The notes below the pieces were generated by a model. It had not been told where the DNA came from and did not search any database. It saw only the letters and a program-made list of their open reading frames with translations. From Plakobranchus ocellatus (taxonomy: Eukaryota > Mollusca > Gastropoda > Plakobranchidae), in assembly GCA_019648995.1 (NCBI GenBank), contig BLXT01003727.1, positions 1,489,220-1,553,219 of the forward strand: DNA of 64,000 nucleotides, in the 5' to 3' direction. Below are positions 49,801-60,400 of this stretch, one piece after another (the stretch's first letter is position 1; every line of letters starts with the position of its first letter). The position numbers and the translations under genes were made by a program.

Positions 49801-50207
49801 CTAGATACACATCTTTAAAGTTTTCTGCACTAGCTTAGGCTGGATCTGGAACTTCCATGTAGGCTAAGGCTAGACTGCCACAGTCCGCGAACAGGTTCAA
49901 TGACTTCTATGTCTACTTTCATCAGCTACCGAAGAAATGGTGAGATCGTGGGTGAAAAATTGTGGAGATACAATGCAAAAAAAATAGCGTAAATTTTACT
50001 ATGTCATTTGGCCCTCGACTATTTCATTAGTTGCTGATGAGTGTAGATCTAAAAGTCGTTGGGTCTGTCCGCTGATTATCCTAGACTTGGCTTCTTAGAA
50101 TCTACCTCATCTGATAGCTTTTTATGTAATGTCGACCAATACAGCTGAGGAATCGATGAGTTCAGCAACTGATGTTGGTGAATTTGAACAAATTCTTCGT
50201 AATCCAT
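37860..50207 (-). CDS. TTLL12: Tubulin-tyrosine ligase-like protein 12, complete, 13 exons, 617 aa
   Basis: Exons on the minus strand: 50207-50106 (ATG), 48808-48669, 47579-47415, 46872-46836, 46479-46320, 45388-45255, 44777-44587, 43419-43204, 42587-42476, 41899-41745, 40423-40270, 39471-39333, 38008-37860 (TGA). All junctions are AG..GT with agreeing phases (1854 nt). Human TTLL12 is about 640 residues. Seen in order: N-terminal [10 protein letters not shown] and IYLIDHAW blocks, [19 protein letters not shown] (residues about 155-173), the SET-like region ending [11 protein letters not shown], then the TTL domain with [50 protein letters not shown] and C-terminal [10 protein letters not shown]. 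The family pairs a SET-like with a TTL-like domain, is cytoplasmic and nuclear, and affects tubulin tyrosination and histone marks without proven ligase activity. The ATG at 50207 starts the conserved N terminus; the next exon continues it directly. Confidence 0.96.
38600..38835 (+). pseudogene. Ty3/Gypsy-type integrase fragment
   Basis: A plus-strand frame in the last TTLL12 intron reads [17 protein letters not shown], then [12 protein letters not shown] and FELLYGR. This is the C-terminal catalytic part of Ty3/Gypsy integrases, including the region of the third acidic residue (VERFN). The rest of the element, its LTRs and the upstream Asp motifs are absent. It is flanked by TTLL12 intron sequence and is a relic. 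Confidence 0.8.
40473..40710 (+). mobile_element. SINE family B with 14-bp target-site duplications
   Basis: The element begins in the tRNA-like head (ATCTGGTAGGGCAGTTGG, degenerate B box GGTTTGTATCC) and runs through the body (CAGCACTAAATGGGTAGCTA) to the end CCCGCTTTACTT. It is bounded by TTAGCTTCTCTTTC at 40459-40472 and again at 40711-40724, a perfect 14-bp duplication, which is the mark of retrotransposition. In the TTLL12 intron between exons 41899-41745 and 40423-40270. Confidence 0.88.
40767..40779. other. Assembly gap (13 N)
   Basis: Short N run in a C-rich stretch of a TTLL12 intron. Confidence 0.99.
41252..41500 (+). mobile_element. SINE family B, full length
   Basis: Head GGAGCAGTGGCTCATCTGGC with A-box-like TGGCAGGGCAGTTGAC, B box AGGTTCAAATCCC, body CAGCATTAAATGTGTAGCTA and tail CTACTCCTGGTTCCCTAATG. 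Same TTLL12 intron as the copy at 40473, about 0.8 kb away. Confidence 0.85.
42143..42290 (-). mobile_element. SINE family A, near full length, reverse orientation
   Basis: Minus-strand head GGCACAGTGAATAGTGAATC, degenerate B box TTTGAGCCCC, and tail GCCTGAAAGCCTGAGATCAT followed by TTGTTGTTGTGGACTGGCTA. TTLL12 intron between exons 42587-42476 and 41899-41745. Confidence 0.78.
43476..43732 (+). mobile_element. SINE family B, full length
   Basis: Head GGGGAGCAATAGCTCATCTG, B-box-like AGCTTCAAATCCC, body with AGCACTGCATGGCATAGCTA, tail CACTCTACTCCTGTTACCCA and CTCGCTTTACTT. TTLL12 intron just 5' (gene sense) of exon 43419-43204. Confidence 0.83.
44405..44495 (+). mobile_element. Possible degraded SINE A tail
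   Basis: GGCAGGGGTCTGAGATCACC then TTGATATGGACTATC and an A-rich end resemble the family A 3' end. Weak; no head is present. Confidence 0.35.
47929..48319. mobile_element. CCCTATC MITE, copy 3
   Basis: Begins TTTAACCCTATCCTTACATG and ends ACCTTGTACAGATAGGGTTA, same orientation and internal layout as copy 1 (including GACCTGAGGTAATTTCTGAA and ACACGTATGGATAA). The right terminal TTAA has become TTAT. TTLL12 intron between exons 48808-48669 and 47579-47415. Confidence 0.85.
48809..50105. other. TTLL12 intron 1, no recognised feature
   Basis: AT-rich, with several CTAGATCTAGAT-like words around 49740-49810. No repeat family or exon could be supported. Confidence 0.5.
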
Positions 50208-50498
50208 ATTACATATATGCAAAACTAATCGCGTTGATACGTATTTGGCCTATAGAAATAATAGCTCTAACTCCTAAACTCTATCAGCAATAGCAGCAGC
50301 AGACAATCACTCGTGAAGTCAAGTGAAATGAGTCCTGAAACCTCGCCTTCCACGCAGGTGCCTCTACTTGGCCAAGGAAATTCTACTTTCGGTTTTGCTA
50401 TCGCTATCGCAGAGAATAATAATTTGCTAAATAGTTGTCAGCGCTATTGATAGGTAATTTGAGGTTACCCTTTGCACCAAAGTTGTGGTATTGAGGCC

Positions 50499-51150
50499 GA
50501 AACCACACTGGAGGCAGCAGTTCAAGTACCCAACAATACATATTTGGAAAGGCTCTAGTTTCTTTGATGGAAAAGCACACGAAGTCGGCTGCGACTTTCA
50601 TCTAATCTAGGGCATCGGAACTATCCTTTGGGTATTACAGCCTGGTCTTACGTAAGTGGCTCTGTTGGATAAGGGAAAGGGGGGTGCCATTACGTAACTC
50701 GACCACGCGTAATTCTACAGACTGTTGCTGTGCGAACGACGAGGCCAGTCTGTTACGCAAATAATTAGGCTTACTTGTAGTTGGGTAATAAAGCATAGTA
50801 ACTGCGACACATAGTCTGTCTCGTCAGCTATTACAAGTCGTGTCGCCTCCAGTGTAGGTTTCCCTATGGGCTCAAACTATACTGTCGCCAAGGGCGAGGG
50901 CTAAAGGCGACCTCACATTGGACGTGAGGTGAAACGCGTGAGGAAAAAAATGAAGAAGTTTTGGTTTCAGCCTATACTTGAGTCGTATGATGTAGGGTCT
51001 GAATTCCATGCAGCGTTGAATTCCTACGCCGCTTGCAAATCCGTTTCCAGGAGTAAAAGGGCCGCATATTTTATCAGAGCTTCCTACCTATGCAAGGCCT
51101 ATGCAATAAACCTGCTTGGCACCTTCCAGGCTGGCATGTCTGACCCATGA
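50499..51150. mobile_element. Candidate PIF/Harbinger-type remnant at the TTLL12 5' flank
   Basis: Two inverted words face each other: GAAACCACACTGGAGGC at 50499-50515, and GCCTCCAGTGTAGGTTTC at 50845-50862, identical apart from one indel. Just right of them, plus-strand 50929-51150 encodes about 70 residues starting KKMKKFWFQPILESYDVGSE, followed by EFHAAL and YFIRASYL. This resembles the N-terminal region of Harbinger transposases (a W-V-HPIL-like block, then EFH, then YFRMS). No DDE domain follows. The call rests on short similarity and could be wrong. Confidence 0.35.
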
Positions 51151-51199
51151 CAAACGGTGGCAATCGTATCATCGGCTTTCAGCCTTTACAGGACCATCT

Positions 51200-51463
51200 T
51201 TCCCATCTTCATTGGGGAGAAAGAGAGAAAGAGAGAGAAGGGGGGAGGGAGAAAGGGGGGTGGGTTGGAGTAATTAAAGTATAGAGAAAAAAAATATATA
51301 CAAGAGAACAGAGCCAGAGACATAAAGAGAGTGAGAGGGAAAGAATAGGAAGAGGGAGAGAGAGAAGAGGATATAGGTGTAATTAACGCGTAGAGGGGAT
51401 ATTATATATACATATAATTATATACATATATATGTAAAGGAAGATAGACAGTGACAGAGAGAA

Positions 51464-51519
<56 letters not shown>

Positions 51520-51520
51520 G
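51200..51520. repeat. GA-rich low-complexity tract with a pure (GA)n core
   Basis: Purine-rich plus strand: AGAGAGAAAGAGAGAGAAGG-like runs, with an uninterrupted GA core at about 51467-51511. An AT-rich (TATATACATA) stretch lies between at 51408-51435. Confidence 0.93.
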
Positions 51521-52541
51521 GCAGGATTATAGTTATGGAAGTCTTGTGGAAAAATGAGAGAGGAAGAAGAGGAAGTAGTTAAGAGGATGTAAGGAGAAGT
51601 AAATAATTTTCTCTTTAGGTCGTGATATTTAATTAAGTTGTATTTTGAGCGCTACATTTACTCATCTTTACAATGGTAATTACCGTTGCTGTCCACTGAA
51701 ATTCCCAGGCCTATTACTAAAATGAAGCATATGAAAATTGTAGGCATATACGCCATGTTTGGTATTGAGTTGCGCTGAATAAAAGAAGAATACGAATCTG
51801 AAATCAGGGTTTCAAAATGGACCTGGCGAGGAAGACGCGCGTGGAGGCAGGAGGGGGGGAAGCGTTACCAGGGTCTTTTTATTTTTTATTTATTTTTTTT
51901 TTTTTTGCCTAGCGTTTTTTTTTACCGTCTGTGCCTTTTCTGTCTCACCGAAACGGATGCTGAGAAAAAAAAAAAAAAAATACAGTTTTTTCTCCAAGAC
52001 GCACGGCTCCATTTAGAACGCTTACGCGCGCGTTGTGCGTTATTTCACAGCTCAATGGAATTTAGTCGTAATGCAAAACGCGTTTTTAGTTGTGAGGAGA
52101 CCAAATGAGTATGTTGTCGGCTTCATTTGGTATTTTTAGCAGGAAGAGGGTAAAAATGAAATTTTATATACCTTCGATTTGTCTTTTTTTTTTTAGGAAA
52201 CCAATTTCATATACGGAATCATATATACAATATAGGCACAAACACGGAGTTTTAAAGGGTTCTCTACCTAGGTTCAGCGTTACTTTGTTCGCCGAATCAC
52301 AGAGTAAGAATGAGCGTAACACCTAGAGAATTTAAAAAAAATAAATTCCAAAATTGATCAATTTAGAGGTGGTGATTTTGATTATTTACAAAAAAAAAAA
52401 AAAAGGAAAAGAAAAGCTTATATAGCAAATGCAAGTGGACCTACGATGTTACTGATGCGTAAGTGAAACCAACATCACATAAATTTTTTTAATTGAATGT
52501 ACTTTTTACTTTTTAATTAAAAAAAAAGAGAGAGAATCCTG

Positions 52542-52790
52542 GGGTGGTAAGGCTTTCTGTCTGCATTGCCTCTCCCAACTCTGTTGTCTTCTAGTTCTAT
52601 CCATGCTGCTTGTGTCTCCGGATGAGTATCGCGAGAAACTGCGGGATATAAAAATCTAACTCGGGTAACATAGGGTGGTAATCCTTTCTCTGTCAGTATT
52701 GTCTCTCCCAACTCTGTTGTCTTCTTTCCATGCTGCTTGTGTCTCCGGATGAAGAAACCTGCGCGATATAAAAATCTAACTCGCAGAATC
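52542..52790. repeat. Tandem duplication of an about 125-bp unit next to a gap
   Basis: GGTGGTAAGGCTTTCTGTCT and GGTGGTAATCCTTTCTCTGT open two units sharing CTCTCCCAACTCTGTTGTCT, CATGCTGCTTGTGTCTCCGG and GATATAAAAATCTAACTCG. A degenerate relative starts near 53190. The 80-N gap 52825-52904 follows directly, then a CT-rich stretch to 53080. Confidence 0.9.
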
Positions 52791-52824
52791 ATTATTTTCT
52801 CTCGCATGCAATCTTCTTTCTGCC

Positions 52825-52904
52825 NNNNNNNNNNNNNNNNNNNNNNNNNNNNNNNNNNNNNNNNNNNNNNNNNNNNNNNNNNNNNNNNNNNNNNNNNNNN
52901 NNNN
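52825..52904. other. Assembly gap (80 N)
   Basis: N run between the duplicated unit and a CT-rich low-complexity region. Confidence 0.99.
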
Positions 52905-53229
52905 CAACCTGTCTGCTTTCTCTATCTTCCCCTCTCCATCTACATATCTCTCACCCTCTCTCTATCTCAGTATCTATCCCTGTCCCAGTCTGTCTCCCTT
53001 TGTCTATCTATCTGCTCTTTCTCCTTCCATATGGCTTTATCTTTCTTTCTGTCTCTCTCAACCTCCCTCTTTCTCTCTAGTTGTAGAAATTGAAGCACCA
53101 ATGATTTAAAAATGGTCACTTTCAAATGATGATATTAATGTTCGAGATTGGCGTTTTCTCGTCACGCGCGTTTCGCCGCACACGGATCTTATGGTATTGT
53201 AAGGCTTTCCCGTATCTCCATTGTCCTTT

Positions 53230-56060
53230 GTGTATCCAGCCTAACACGACATGTTAGCACATCTGTTCTGAATCCTCTTCCTCTTTAGGGACCCTGTCTG
53301 GAAGATGCACTGGGTTAATCTCATACGGCTGCTGCTGCCACCATTCTATATTGCCCATGGGTTATCTCCTTGAATTTGCATTCACTTCGGTATTAAAATT
53401 TTGATTAATGATCGCTCAAGTTAAGCTTCTTTCAGATCCAATTCCATCGACGATATCCTTATCATTCTTCTAAAAAACAACATCTCTACTGCTTGCAGTT
53501 CTCTCTATTGTTTCCGTATGTATTGTCAAACTCTCACTTCCATAATTATTAATTATACTGAACTTACATGCTTTCACTTCCCTTGTTTGGTTTCCCTTCG
53601 TGTGTTCGTGTTTGTCAATATTGAATTCAATTTACGGAATGTATCTTTTGCCATGACTATTCTTTTTCTTATTTCACAAAATTTGTGCATCTATCGACTG
53701 ATTTTACAGGTTGCCAAGATATTTGAATTTTGTACCTCGTTTTGTTTGCACTTTTCATTTCGAGTGTGGGAAATTTCTTTTCTTGAGATTACTAAAGTCA
53801 TGCATTCCAGTTTTTAGTTTTGTTCTGTTTATCGGTTTGTTTTTGCTTTTTTTTTTTTTTTCTGTCAAGTGACATTGAGAGACAGGCCCATTCTTTCACA
53901 ATGCATTCTAAACCAATAATACCGACGAGTTTTTTAAGCTGTTCACCATATTTTGACATAAAACGACAGGCTATCATTCGCATACCTGACATTAATGAGA
54001 TTTTCTTCTATTTACATACGTGTAGTTTTAATACAGCAGTCTCATCTAGATTCCTCGAGATTATTTCATTTTTTAAGCTCAAGTTAAAAAGATCAAGAGA
54101 TACTACACGCCCTATTTCACAGCTCTCTTGGTTTACAACATTGATGTATTTGAAACCCCTGTGTGCTCTTCAATTTCTTTCAGGGCGTCGGTGGCTCAGT
54201 GGTTAGCGAGTCCGCCCCGAGATCTGCAGGGACCCTTCTGTCGCGGGTTCGAGCCGCGCCACAGGGGCTGGCAGAGGGCCTGAAAGCCTGACATCACTTT
54301 GTTGTGGAATGGTTATGTACAAAAACAAAACCTTCAATTCTTACAGCTGCAGTTTGATCACAGTATAGATTTCTGATAATTTGACAGTTACGTGTACTAG
54401 CATAGATTTCTAATAACTCTCAAGTCGTTACAAGCAATGTCTGATTTTTTTATAACGCAAAAAAAAAAAGGTCTTCAAAGATTCTAAAATAACCAGTGAA
54501 GCAGACATGGCGGTTTTTTTTTTTGTTTGTTTGTTTTTGTTTTGTTACTTCAAGTATAACTATAAGCCTATACCTTTTCATAAACACTGACCAAGTGATT
54601 TCTTGCACTTCTAATCACTTTATCAGGTACAAAACCAAACTATTATGTGGTTTTTCTGGTACTAGACTCTCGCACGTTCATATCAACTCTCAACATGGCT
54701 TTTGTAAAAAGGTTCATTAAACTGACCTTTCTATGAAGTTCACATTCTCTTGCTCCTGATGTTTTAGGTACTACTATAACGAAAGATTTACAATGACCCT
54801 CTGGAGTTGTACCACTGCCATTGCATTAAGGAGTTTTGTTAAAATTATTCCCAAGTTATCAAAGTCTACAATATTTCTATTGGTATGTCCTCGAAACTCG
54901 TGGTTTCTCTACTTTTCATCTCCTTTAGATTCATAGATTGCTACCTTTATTCTTTTAGGATAGGTAGACCAGAATTTCTGGTTTTTCACCGTCTAATCTC
55001 TGAAAAGATCTTCGACACAATCTGACCATTTGTTTAGCACTCACTTCTTTTCCAACAACATTGTTCTGTCTTTTGATTTGATGCAGCCAGGCCAATTGCA
55101 TTTGATTTTCTGACCATTCAGATCTTTGATGTTAACATGCATGTATTTATTCTCCATATTTCATCATTACCCCATGTCTGATATTGTTGATTGATCCATT
55201 CTTCTTATGTTTCATCGCATTTAAACTTGACATTTTTTTAAAAATAAGAGCTTGTTTTTTTTTTAACTTTTGATTTCTTTCATCAAGTTCTTTGTTTCTT
55301 CCTTCACCAATTTCTTATGCTCTTGCGTGTCCTTTTCGGGAATGTTTCCCTCTATGACTTCAGTGAGTGACTCTTTCATCTATGACCATAACTTCTCAAC
55401 CTCTGAGATGCTGTGTAGGCCCTACTGTTTAGAGTCTCATTCATGTATTGTTTTGTAGCTTCAGTTTCAGATGAATCTCATACACGAAGGCTCTATAAAA
55501 GTATTAATTTTTTTTGCACAGCTGCTTCAGATTTAACTTTTTTTTAAATGGTCCATTTGGAATTCAGAATTGGTTTTTGTCTCTATTTATAAGTACGACA
55601 TTGACAAGAATGTCGTCTCGATCACAGTCAGCTCCTGGCAATGATTTGGGTATGTTAATGGTATTGCGGAATTGTTTCTGAATAAGAGTATAATTTATTT
55701 TGTTTCCAATTCTGTCACCTGGGCTCTTTTTTGTCCACCGTTTCCTGGGATGGTTTTGATACCCAGTATTTGTGATGGTAAAATCATTAATTTGCCAGCA
55801 TTCAATTGGCTTACTCCTCGATCCTACTAATTATTTTATAGTCTCAACGTCACTTAGACCAACACCTTCTCTATCTTTTCATCTTCAAAGTTTGCCTTGA
55901 AATCTTGCATTATTATCAAGATATTCCGATATTTCAGGCAATTCTTTGCTATTTCTATTTATTCATAGAACTTTTCAATTTTTTTCATCATCTCTTTCAC
56001 TAGATAAATGCATATTGTTAAAATTAAAAGTGTTTGTGTTGTCAAATTTCATTTTGAATT
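53230..56060 (-). mobile_element. Decayed LINE (endonuclease + reverse transcriptase), split by a SINE
   Basis: Read on the minus strand from 56060. Endonuclease C-terminal segments appear near 55780-55570 (GYQNHPRKRW, then DRIGNKINY, then PGADCDRDDI). The linker to RT is at 55140-55000 (LNGQKIKCNW, VLNKWSDCVEDLFRD) and the finger region at 54900-54720 (KTSGARECELHRKVSLMN). The palm is at 53995-53970, where RYANDS (YAND at 53973-53984) replaces YADD, followed by LVGIIG and ECIVKEW. Stops and frameshifts interrupt every part, so it is inactive. Similar in design to the fragment at 34050-35060. Subfamily not assigned. Confidence 0.8.
54181..54331 (+). mobile_element. SINE family A, best-preserved copy, nested in a LINE
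   Basis: tRNA-like head GGTGGCTCAGTGGTTAGCGA with A box around 54192-54202 and a perfect B box GGTTCGAGCC at 54246-54255. The tail is GGCCTGAAAGCCTGACATCA then TTTGTTGTGGAATGGTTATG. It is flanked by CTTCAATTTCTT (54168-54179) and CTTCAATTCTT (54332-54342), target-site duplications with one base lost. It interrupts the minus-strand LINE at 53230-56060. Confidence 0.88.
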
Positions 56061-57419
56061 AGCTTTTTATCTGAAGTTTTACTATCCGGTATTCTAAATC
56101 TTTATTATTCTTTTGGTAATTTCAAAACAGTTCTCAGTTTTTTGAAATAAAAAATAAAAATTCCAAATTTCCAAGAAAAAAAAAGAAGTGAGGAGAATGG
56201 AAAACAGATAGAGGCTCTAGGCATATAAAGAGAGAAAGAAAAGAGATGGATGGAAAGATATAATGTGTGCTGGAGGTATTTTAAATAAAATATGAACAGA
56301 AATACTGAAGAGACATTTAAATTATAAAACTGTACTTCAGCTTTGACATTTTGTAGTCATTTTATAACTTAGAAATTAAGCTGACATCAAACATGAAAAA
56401 AAACAATAACTCTAAAATGGGTCATAAAAATTGTGACATTATCTCTTAGACTTCTAAGTAAGCTACAAAGTTAAAAAAAAAAATCCACACAAAGAAACAT
56501 TTCCATTGAGGTAAAATATGCTAACATTAAATTCAATAAAAAAATACCCAAAACAAAAACGTTTTTTTTATATTTCTTTATTGAAGCTCAATGCTGTGCT
56601 TTCTTAATAAGTTGAAGCAAAAAAAAGTGTTCATATGGAATAATAGTCACAACAATTCACGCATTCCTTTTTGTTTTTATGTGCATTGCCACTTCATTCA
56701 TAACTTTGTGGCATTCACACCCACAATGACTATCTTTTCTTTTTGCTTCAGTGACAATTTAATCCCCCTTCCTAATTACCTCGTTGCCGCGCAATGTCAC
56801 TTTTGATCATCATCCTGTCTCCAGACATTGAACCACAATGACATTAATGTATTTCTTTCCTAAACACTGGCTCTATTTATATCAGCAACTAAGCTCCTCT
56901 TTTCGAAAACAGCTTTGTAAACAAAATTGGAGCCTATTGTGATTCAACCTGAGATGCCTACACTAGGTTTAGAATCAGGCATTAGGGCACAGAGGTCCTA
57001 TTTATTGTCAATTTGCTGCTTTGCAAAGGCAAATCAAAATGGAAACTGTTGATCTAAGTAAAAGAAACCATAGATCTAGCCTAAAAAAAAAAACTTTGAA
57101 GTCTGATCAAACATTATGGAAACACTTAAGAAGGAATAAGCAATTGCCATAAATGAATCAACCTGGGCATATGAAGTATTTCAATGGTACTGCTTTTAAT
57201 TTTGTATCTAGTATATTTTTCTAAAAACAGATCTAACAATAAAATATAAATTTAAAATAAACTTGACAAGGCAACAGTTTGAAGTGGCTAGCTTCACTGT
57301 TAAAATTGAGAAAATCTAAAACTAATCTGGTCAAACGAGGCAATTCCCAACCAATCATCCTGACATACGATTCACGCATCTAAAAATAGAAATAATCTCA
57401 AAGCATTTTAAAATCTATA
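56061..57419. other. Gene-free interval downstream of MTRES1
   Basis: AT-rich; probably includes the MTRES1 3' UTR. Minus-strand AATAAA words occur at 57000-57005 and 56577-56582. No other feature recognised. Confidence 0.45.
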
Positions 57420-60400
57420 TCAAGAAGATTTACGGCTGCTGTCTAGTTTATCCACAAGGAAAGGTGCTTTCCACACTCGAACTTTAACGTTAAGCTTGTC
57501 TGTGTTAGTTTTCCCTGAGTAGATTTTGATAACTTTGACTCGTTTCACTTTGAGCTGGTCCTCCATCCTGTCCATCACCAAGTCAACGTAGTCTCCCTCC
57601 TCCATCTGCAGGCAAGACAGATTTGAAGTTTGATTTCAATAGAGGCAAACTTTTAATAACAAAAAAACATTTTCCGTGGTCCAGATTTTTCCTTCTCTTC
57701 CAAGCATTAAATGAGCTGAGGTTATAATAAAGACATACATGTTTTTACAACATGCCTATGCTTTAATAAGGATTTTCTCAACTACTTTCAACTCAAAAAG
57801 AGTGATGAGCCTTTTTCACGGCCCAGCACTGGAGAATCTTAAATGCTTAAAATATGAAAGTATTAAAAAAAAAAGAATAGTTCAACAGAATGTAAAACTA
57901 CTTTGAGATTCTCTATAATTTAGAGATCTAGTGGTCACAAAATAAAGAAATCAGAAACTGTAACATACATAACATGGCAACTTGGATGACTCTTGGTTTT
58001 TCTAGATAATTAAATTTGACATCTTGAGCTCTAACTCAGACTAGTTTATCAGTGCGCACTGGCTGTGTTCTGGTTGACTGAAATTTTCGTTACAGTTATG
58101 TAATATAATTGAGATTGTTTCATGTCATTAAATGTTAATGAACTAGATGGCAAACTAACTTGTATCGCTTGTAGTTGCCATGGTGATTAAGCCTTCCCAC
58201 TGTGCCATTTGTGGGTGGTTCTACAGGTCAACAGATTTGGATCTGATACCTTCATTGAAAATGTTAATTTATGGGGAGTAGGGAATGGTAGCAATAACAA
58301 CCTTAACAAGTTCAACTGAGAACTAGTTTGAGTGAAACAACACTTCATAAGCCGAAAAAATATGCCAATCACAAATAAGATACTATAGATACTTGCTTAG
58401 CTAAACTGGCTTAACAAATATCTATGGTATCTTATTTGTGATTGTCATGTTTTACTTGATAAAACCTAAAGGGAAAAATATTGTGTATACTCTGTGTTCT
58501 TTAATTTGTTCTTATAAGTTTGAGAAGGTGATTGTATTCTTTTACAATATTATATTTGTTTCATTTCCTTCAACCACCATTGCATCTTCAAGGTCCTTAA
58601 ACTTAAAAGTAGGCCTACATGTTTCTGGGAGTACAGTATTTGTAAACTATTTTTTACTAAATAAGAGATTGCAATTTTGGAAAGAGATATGACTTAATAC
58701 TCACCTTTATAGATTTTTTCAACATTTTAGCTCCATTCAGCAGCAATCCTGGGCCATAAAATATTTCTTCCAAGCGGCTTTTAAATAAAAGAAAAAACAG
58801 AGAACCAAAGTAAGAGAAAAAAATAGTTGGCAAAAACATCTATCAAGGGATTCTAGTCAAAATAATTCAAAATCTATGAAGGCACTGATCCAAAACTAAG
58901 TTAGTATATATATATGTAATAATTTATGTGCATGCCTTGACCAGTAAGTTAGAAATAATAATGAAAAAAACAACAAACAAAAAGCTACCTTTAGGAAACA
59001 ATAATTTTTTTAAATACTCATTAACTTGCATGCTATCTTCAATAACTCTTAAAGAATTTATTTCCAAGCTTTTTGAATTGGTCTAATTAAAACAGACAAA
59101 AAATGTAAATATTTGAAGTAGTTGACACGAAACAGTGTAAACAAGCAACTCTGCTAATTAGTTTAAAGTAAGCCCTGCGCAACATAAATCTATGATTCAA
59201 ACAGAAATCTGTGGACTTTCAAACACACTTCAAAGGTTGCTTTTTCTATTGTGAATGAAAGCAGCAGTTCACGCATAATCCTCTCAAAGAATTGTCTACC
59301 ATTGCTTGGTACTTCTTAATCTTGGTAATGCTGAGCATAGTTCCTCACGCTAAATCAAGATCTTAAAATCCATGGTGATCAATCAGTCAGTGACAGCAGA
59401 TAACTTTAAAAATATCACTATATTTCTTGTATATATGACATGGAACCTTAATTGGCTAATAAACTACCAGAAAACCAATGGGTTGCAAAACAGCATAGAA
59501 ATAGCCAAAATATTTAAAGAAGCTTTATAATTATTTTATTATATTTCATACACTTACAAAATTGAGAATATGGCCGATTAGGGTACAATGAAAGCTTTAG
59601 TAAAACATTACCTGCCTATTGCAGAACTACAGTGCTCACTGGATAAAGCAAGATGAAAGGAACCGTGTGTACCAGTATTGAAAATGTTGATAAATGCAAA
59701 TAACCAGTATATAAAAATTTATACCATGGCACAAAGGGAAAAAATTCTGAAAAATACCCGAATTCTTAGTTTTGTTATCCTGTGTATTGACCCCCAAAAT
59801 ATCTCAAGAAAAAGCGAGCAGTTCTTTTGTTGTTCGTTTTTTTTTTTAGTTTTAATTGAATGAACAATTAAATTTTAACAAAAAAGAAAAAAAAAGGACT
59901 TGATACAAATGACAAAATACATAGAATGATAGATATTTCAATGTGAGCGATGTCAATATAGGTGGTGTGCACTCACTTTCGAGCGACATCTAAAGCACTG
60001 TTAACTATTGCATCTGTCCGCATTGATGGTGTGTGGATCTTCATCACTTTGAACTTGGCGGGGGCATCAAAATCATCGTTTGCTAGAGAATCGTCCTCAT
60101 CTGAGTCAGAGTCTGACTTTATGGAAATCGAAAGAGACAAAATATATATACTCATGACATACATAAACCAAAGCAGTATTACTATTTGTCTTGAATGTGA
60201 GGATGTAATGAAATACATCCCATGGGACAAGACTTATCTCAAGATTGTTTGTAAAAAAACTTAATGCTGATACAGATTGACCTCTAACTAACAAGGGGCA
60301 GCACTATAACTTGCCCACAAAAAAAAAGACTTTTTGTCTGAAGTAGCCAAATACAAACGCAATGCATCTTTTGGACATAGTTTAGGTCTAGAATTATTTA

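Noticed and set aside
50404-50601. 65-codon minus-strand frame upstream of TTLL12
   Set aside because: No family similarity; it overlaps the inverted CACACTGGAGGC word and stops before the TTLL12 ATG out of a common transcript logic. It could be 5' flank.
54192-54260. A tRNA gene (good A and B boxes)
   Set aside because: The 3' half does not close an acceptor stem, and the block continues into the SINE A tail with target-site duplications, so it is a SINE head.
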